From Fibrobacter succinogenes (GTDB lineage: Bacteria > Fibrobacterota > Fibrobacteria > Fibrobacterales > Fibrobacteraceae), in the NCBI GenBank assembly GCA_902771595.1, contig CACXXH010000009.1:1-57238 (forward strand): DNA of 57,238 nucleotides. The letters are read 5' to 3'. Within the stretch, counting starts at the first letter, position 1. Each line of letters starts with the position of its first letter. The notes below the pieces were generated by a model. It did not search any database and was not told where the DNA came from. It saw only the letters and a list, made by a program, of their open reading frames with translations. The position numbers were made by a program, and so were the translations under genes. Positions 53,374-57,238 of this stretch are shown here, one piece after another.

Positions 53374-54234
53374 TCAGTCCTTGATGCAACGGACAGAGAG
53401 CGCAAAATTCTCAATGTTGGCGTACATGCTCGCCCTGTCGTAATCGCCGCGCAAATACATGTAATCCGCAAGGTTGCTGCTCCTAGTAGAACTCCAGTAG
53501 AACACGCGGTCGCCCGCAAAGCCGTAACCCCCATCGCCATACCTGTCGCCAGCAGGCAACGCCGAAAATCCGAAAGCGTCAGTGCCGTCACCATCATTAT
53601 TCCAGCCGCTGGTAGACTTCAACTTTATGCCGGCAGTGAGCACCCCGCCCACCGCAGTGAGCAAGGTCATAAATTCCTCTTCGTCTGGCAGGTGCCAGCC
53701 CTCGGGGCATATACCTCGCACTGGATAATTCGGTGTGCATACCGAACTACAGCCGCAACCTTGGCTATTCGCAGACCACGTGCCCACGCTATCCATCGCG
53801 GCAGCCCAGGTATACAAGCGACCATATTTGGCGCAGTTGGCTGGGTCGTTGTCATAGCACCAGCTAATGGAATCAGAGGTGTTGCCATCAACTTTATAAG
53901 GTACACCAGTGTATGCGTAGTTCAAGTTTTCCGCCATCCAAGTCTGCGTACCGATTTTAACAGTCTTGTACGTCTGGCCGTCACGTTCATCAGTCATAAT
54001 CCCCGCAACAACAGACGATGAATCTACATACTCCTCAGGGGTACTGCCACTCGACGATGACAATTTCACAGAACTGCAGCTGGACTCACTTATCTCGCTA
54101 GAGCTCGACTTCGGCGTGACGCTGGAGGACGAATCGTCCGAAGGACGTGACACAAAATCGTTACCGTCATCGCCACAGGCGACGAGGAACGCCATGGCGA
54201 ACACGAACGGCACGAAACTTGCAAACTTTTTCAT
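53374..54234 (-). CDS. FISUMP-domain (Fib_succ_major) lipoprotein
   Basis: The 286-aa protein has a lipobox signal (FAMAFLVAC), a Ser-rich linker (about 34-70) and the Fibrobacter succinogenes major paralogous domain (TIGR02145): MTDERDGQTYKTVKIGTQTWMAENLNY, the WCYDNDPANCAKYGRLYTWAAAM block, GICPEGWHLPDEEEF, and the end FYWSSTRSS...ALSVRCIKD. The domain family is abundant on Fibrobacter surfaces, its role unknown; it resembles lectin-type C-terminal folds. The Met at 54234 is preferred because AGGAG sits 6 bases before it, whereas it abuts the Met at 54240. Confidence 0.93.
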   Translation of the reverse strand: MKKFASFVPFVFAMAFLVACGDDGNDFVSRPSDDSSSSVTPKSSSSEISESSCSSVKLSSSSGSTPEEYVDSSSVVAGIMTDERDGQTYKTVKIGTQTWMAENLNYAYTGVPYKVDGNTSDSISWCYDNDPANCAKYGRLYTWAAAMDSVGTWSANSQGCGCSSVCTPNYPVRGICPEGWHLPDEEEFMTLLTAVGGVLTAGIKLKSTSGWNNDGDGTDAFGFSALPAGDRYGDGGYGFAGDRVFYWSSTRSSNLADYMYLRGDYDRASMYANIENFALSVRCIKD

Positions 54235-54424
54235 AAACATCTCCTACCCATACGTTCCTTTGCAAATATAGATTCCCACATACCCATTCTAGACAATAGC
54301 AAGCCAGAAGCCACAAAAATTGGTATTATTTAGCCACCCCATCGACGACCCGGGAAAACATCCCGACAGCCGCCAGACGAGAACGGATAAACCTCCGGCT
54401 TAAAAGGCATAAAAAGGCAATACG

Positions 54425-55123
54425 ATGGACATCAAGATTCTGCAGCAGCCCGACGATGTGACATGCGGGCCAACAAGCCTCCAGGCGGTCTACAACCACC
54501 TCGGCTACAAGATTTCTCTAAAGCAGCTTATTTCTGAAATTGAGTTCCTGGAAGACGGAGGGACGCTAGGCGTATTCCTCGGCATCGACGCGCTCAAGCG
54601 CGGGTTCAAGGTCACGCTACACTCCTACAACCTGACGCTCTTGGACCCCACGTGGAGCACGCTCAGCATGCCGGAACTGAAGGCGAAGCTTGAATTATTG
54701 CACAAGGCAAAGCACGCGCCCAAGCTCCGCAAGGCCATCGAGGCGTACATCCGCTTCATTGACCTGGGCGGTAAGGTTGCATTCGAGGATTTGCGCGCGG
54801 CCATGTTCGAGAAGTACTTCAAGAAGGGCGTGCCCGTGCTCTGCGGGCTTTCGGCCACCTACCTGTACCGCAGCATGCGCGAGTTCACCGGTGCCGATGA
54901 CAAGTCTGTATTCGACGACATCCACGGCGAGCCCATGGGGCATTTCGTGGTCGTATACGGCATCGACGAAAACAAGCAGTTCATGGTGGCGGACCCCGAC
55001 GGCACCAATCCGCTCCACAAGACGCCCTACTACAAGGTCGACAAGTTTAGATTAATCCACAGCATATTGCTCGGCGTGATGACCTACGACGGCAACGTGC
55101 TCGTTATAGAGAATAAGAAATAA
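54425..55123 (+). CDS. C39-like peptidase of the amidoligase cluster
   Basis: The 232-aa protein has a papain-like C39 layout: catalytic Cys14 in DDVTCGPTSLQAV, His173 in MGHFVVVYGID and Asp190 in VADPDG. There is no signal peptide or transporter domain, so it acts in the cytoplasm. An inserted helical stretch (about 75-125) carries many Lys and Leu residues. Alone it would be a bacteriocin-leader-like or peptide-processing protease; next to a RimK-like ligase and a GCS2-like ligase it more likely trims or removes an amide-linked product. 40 bases with a hairpin separate it from the ligase gene. Confidence 0.88.
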   Translation: MDIKILQQPDDVTCGPTSLQAVYNHLGYKISLKQLISEIEFLEDGGTLGVFLGIDALKRGFKVTLHSYNLTLLDPTWSTLSMPELKAKLELLHKAKHAPKLRKAIEAYIRFIDLGGKVAFEDLRAAMFEKYFKKGVPVLCGLSATYLYRSMREFTGADDKSVFDDIHGEPMGHFVVVYGIDENKQFMVADPDGTNPLHKTPYYKVDKFRLIHSILLGVMTYDGNVLVIENKK

Positions 55124-55125
55124 AG

Positions 55126-55146
55126 ATTCCCGGTCAAGCCGGGAAT
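55126..55146 (+). other. Hairpin between the peptidase and ligase genes
   Basis: A perfect 8-bp stem (55126-55133 with 55139-55146, loop TCAAG) is followed by GACAATTTG, not by a T-run. It resembles the repeated CCGGGAATGAC elements common between genes. It may reduce, but probably does not end, transcription into the ligase gene. Confidence 0.5.
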
Positions 55147-55163
55147 GACAATTTGAAAAAAAC

Positions 55164-56675
55164 ATGAAGAAGTTAATAGTCGTAAACAACCCCAAGAACT
55201 GGAAATTGCACGTTCCAGGCATAGACATCATTTCGGCGCAGGACTACCTGATTTCTAGCAAGTACACGAACGAGCGCAACCTGCGCGTATTCAACCTCTG
55301 CCGTGACTACAGTTACCAGAGCAAGGGCTACTACGTGTCGCTCCTGGCCGAGGCCCGCGGACACAAGGTTATCCCGGGCGTCAAAAACATGCGCGACTTC
55401 AAGGCCCCCGCGGTCATCAAGCATATTTCCGACGAAATCGACAACCTGATTCAGAAAAGCCTGCACAAACTCACCGGTACGGAATTCGTGCTCTCGATAT
55501 ACTTCGGGCAGAACGTGAGCCCGCAATACCTGGAACTTTCGCAGGAACTCTACCGCTTGTTCCAGGCCCCGCTGCTGCGTGCGAAATTCGTGTTCAAGCA
55601 GAAATGGTTTATCCAGAGCATCCGCCCGATTTGCGTGGACGAAATTCCCGAATCGCACATGGAATTTGTGGACAAGTTCGCGCAGGAATACTTCGAAAAG
55701 ACCCGCTATGCATCGAGCAGGGAAGAAGATTACCTGTACGACCTCGCCATCCTCACGAACCCCGACGAGGTGGAGCCGCCGAGCAACGCCGAAGCCATAC
55801 AGCACTTTGTGAAGGCGGCAGAAGATACGGGATTCCGCGTGGAGATGATCACCCGCAAGGACTACCCGCGCGTAGGTGAATTCGACGCGCTGTTTATCCG
55901 CGAGACGACGAACGTGAACCATTACACGTACAGTTTTGCACGCCGCGCGCAGTCGCTCGGGATTGCGGTCATCGACGACCCGGATAGCATTCTGCGCTGC
56001 TCCAACAAGGTGTACCTGCAGGAACTCATGCAGGCGGCAAAAATCCATTCGCCTAAAACGATTATCGCGCATGCAGAAAACCGCCACACGCTCGCAAAAG
56101 AAATCGGGTTCCCGATGGTCATCAAGTCGCCCGATTCGAGCTTTTCGATGGGAGTGAAGAAGGCGACCAACAAGGAAGAACTCGAACAGATTCTCGACGA
56201 GATGTTCGAGCACAGCGACCTGCTTATCGCGCAGGAATTTACGCCAACAGAATTCGACTGGCGCGTGGGCGTACTCGACGGCAAGCCGCTTTACGCCTGT
56301 AAGTACCACATGGCGAAAGGCCACTGGCAAATTTACAACTGGGAAAGCGACGACAAGAAGAGTGAAGCCTTCTCGGGCAAGTGCGAGAGCGTGCCCATAG
56401 AGATGGTGCCGCATGGAATCGTGAAGACGGCGCTCCGCATCTGCAGCCTTATCGGCAACGGCCTCTACGGCGTTGATTTGAAGGAATGGCACGGGCACCC
56501 GATTGTCATCGAGGTGAACGACAACCCGAGTATTGACGCGGGCATCGAAGACGGCGTGGGAAAAAGCAAGGTGTATCTCGCCGTCATGAGGTCGCTGCGC
56601 CACCGCATCGAAGAACGCATGAACGCCGCCCAGCACAAACTGCAACAACACGAGAGGGATTTCTGGAACTATTAA
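55164..56675 (+). CDS. RimK-like ATP-grasp ligase with N-terminal RLAN-type region
   Basis: The 503-aa enzyme has an N-terminal region (about 1-190, resembling the RLAN domain of long RimK homologues; DYSYQSKGYYVSLLAEARGHKVIPG). A RimK-type pre-ATP-grasp segment (FDALFIRETTNVNHYTYSFA) and an ATP-grasp domain (about 280-480) follow, with FPMVIKSPDSSFSMGVKKA, FDWRVGVLDGKPLYAC, GLYGVDLKEWHG and the metal-binding VIEVNDNPSIDAGIED. ATP-grasp ligases of this type join an amino group to a carboxylate activated as acyl phosphate, often adding Glu. The substrate is unknown. It lies between a C39-like peptidase and a GCS2-like gene, all on the plus strand. Confidence 0.9.
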   Translation: MKKLIVVNNPKNWKLHVPGIDIISAQDYLISSKYTNERNLRVFNLCRDYSYQSKGYYVSLLAEARGHKVIPGVKNMRDFKAPAVIKHISDEIDNLIQKSLHKLTGTEFVLSIYFGQNVSPQYLELSQELYRLFQAPLLRAKFVFKQKWFIQSIRPICVDEIPESHMEFVDKFAQEYFEKTRYASSREEDYLYDLAILTNPDEVEPPSNAEAIQHFVKAAEDTGFRVEMITRKDYPRVGEFDALFIRETTNVNHYTYSFARRAQSLGIAVIDDPDSILRCSNKVYLQELMQAAKIHSPKTIIAHAENRHTLAKEIGFPMVIKSPDSSFSMGVKKATNKEELEQILDEMFEHSDLLIAQEFTPTEFDWRVGVLDGKPLYACKYHMAKGHWQIYNWESDDKKSEAFSGKCESVPIEMVPHGIVKTALRICSLIGNGLYGVDLKEWHGHPIVIEVNDNPSIDAGIEDGVGKSKVYLAVMRSLRHRIEERMNAAQHKLQQHERDFWNY

Positions 56676-56680
56676 CGCAA

Positions 56681-56764
56681 CGTCATCCTGAGCGCGAATG
56701 CGCGAAGGATCCAGACCTGAAAAAGTCTAACCTGGATTCTTCCACCTTCGGTGTCAGAATGACG
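56681..56764. repeat. Large inverted repeat between ligase and GCS2 genes
   Basis: CGTCATCCTGAGC (from 56681) through GGATCCAG (to 56714) pairs imperfectly with CTGGATTC (56731) through AATGACG (to 56764), an ~84-base cruciform-like element. A small perfect hairpin (56692-56703) sits in the left arm. It is of the widespread GTCATCCTGAGCGxxxGCGAAGGATCC type. It occupies most of the 105-base gap. Confidence 0.75.
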
Positions 56765-56780
56765 ATGTAAGAGAATGATT

Positions 56781-57238
56781 ATGGCAAATTACAAGTTATG
56801 GCAGCGTTACGGCATCGAGATGGAGTACATGATCGTAGATCGTGACTCCCTGAACGTTCTCCCCCGCGCCGACATCCCTCTCGGAAAAGACGAGAAGGGC
56901 GAGCAGCTTTCTGACGTGGAACACGGCCCCATCGGGCTTTCGAATGAACTCGTGAGCCATGTGCTGGAATTCAAGTGCGCCGAACCCGTCGAAAGCCTCC
57001 ACCATCTGGGAAAGACTTTCCACAAGGAAATCCTGAAGGCGAACGAATCGCTCAAGAGCATCAACGCAATGTTATTGCCCACGGCAGCACACCCCTTCAT
57101 GGACCCCGCCGAAATGAAGCTCTGGCCCTACGATTGCCTCGACATCTACGAGACATACGACCGCATTTTCAACTGCAAGGGTCACGGCTGGGCGAACCTG
57201 CAATCCACCCACATCAACCTTTCGTTCCACGGCGACGA
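56781..57238 (+). CDS. GCS2-type carboxylate-amine ligase, N-terminal part
   Basis: The first 152 residues run off the window. They read KLWQRYGIEMEYMIVD, typical of glutamate-cysteine ligase family 2, which begins with the ATP/Mg-binding EMEY motif. A DVEHGPIGLSNELVSHVLEFK segment and AMLLPTAAHPFMDP follow, and near the edge HGWANLQSTHINLSFHGD, the conserved substrate-site motif. Members ligate an amino acid through a gamma-glutamyl or similar bond. The two upstream genes (RimK-like ligase, C39-like peptidase) suggest a shared product. AAGAGAA lies before the ATG. The C-terminal part and any further genes are outside the window. Confidence 0.88.
   Translation, partial: MANYKLWQRYGIEMEYMIVDRDSLNVLPRADIPLGKDEKGEQLSDVEHGPIGLSNELVSHVLEFKCAEPVESLHHLGKTFHKEILKANESLKSINAMLLPTAAHPFMDPAEMKLWPYDCLDIYETYDRIFNCKGHGWANLQSTHINLSFHGD

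Noticed and set aside
54241..54424. Precursor peptide gene for the C39/RimK/GCS2 cluster
   Set aside because: No convincing small ORF with a ribosome site was seen in this gap; the possibility remains for sequence beyond the window.
55173..56651. Minus-strand ORF of 492 aa opposite the RimK-like ligase
   Set aside because: Shadow of a high-GC third-position gene; the plus-strand reading has all ATP-grasp motifs.

Overview
The window looks like part of a Fibrobacter chromosome (phylum Fibrobacterota, fibre-degrading gut bacteria). The evidence is a lipoprotein with the Fib_succ_major (FISUMP) domain, a TIGR02147-type regulator, many lipoproteins with serine-rich linkers after the lipobox cysteine, two giant multidomain family 9 glycoside hydrolases, and moderate-GC protein-coding DNA broken by short AT-rich intergenic stretches. 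No rRNA, tRNA, CRISPR array, insertion sequence, prophage or integrase was recognised.

Layout. 1-130 is part of a ~98-bp repeat family carrying terminator-like hairpins. 135-3064 (minus): lipoprotein, TIGR02147 regulator, hisH, C_GCAxxG protein. 3077-5553 (minus): a tandem family of small secreted or membrane proteins with Gly-rich membrane segments, including one copy shortened by an internal deletion and a 52-aa ORF. 5654-16700: housekeeping genes (pgk, folB, comM, spoVG, acyl-ACP thioesterase, rRNA pseudouridine synthase, class I fumarase) mixed with exported proteins of unknown function. A relic of a second fumarase 3' end lies beside the intact gene. 16994-17947: an Ala/Pro/Glu-rich exported protein followed by three tandem copies of the ~98-bp repeat. 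18042-31797: a PKD/Ig-like lipoprotein divergent from two adjacent GH9 enzymes (2217 and 1939 aa), the main plant-fibre module here. 31876-36068: a compact signalling operon (7TM-type histidine kinase, single-domain response regulator, NtrC-type activator whose receiver lacks the phospho-acceptor Asp). 36096-43340: RsuA-type pseudouridine synthase, PPP-type phosphatase, two outer-membrane-type proteins, CstA-type transporter, RecD2 helicase. 43488-54234: lipoproteins, a gpmI gene broken by a frameshift with a small deletion, Nnr, an AT-rich gene between direct repeats, FprA flavoprotein and the FISUMP lipoprotein. 54425 to the end (plus): C39-like peptidase, RimK-like ATP-grasp ligase with an extra N-terminal region, and the start of a GCS2-type carboxylate-amine ligase.

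How genes may work together. The GH9 pair, the surface lipoproteins and the outer-membrane proteins fit a lifestyle of binding and digesting cellulose at the cell surface. pgk, gpmI and fumarase belong to central carbon flow from glucose to succinate. The final three genes look like an amidoligase/peptidase cluster whose product and substrate are unknown. It is the best candidate here for an incompletely described biosynthetic or protein-modification system. The tandem Gly-rich family and its distant relative at 50312 look lineage-specific and actively rearranging.
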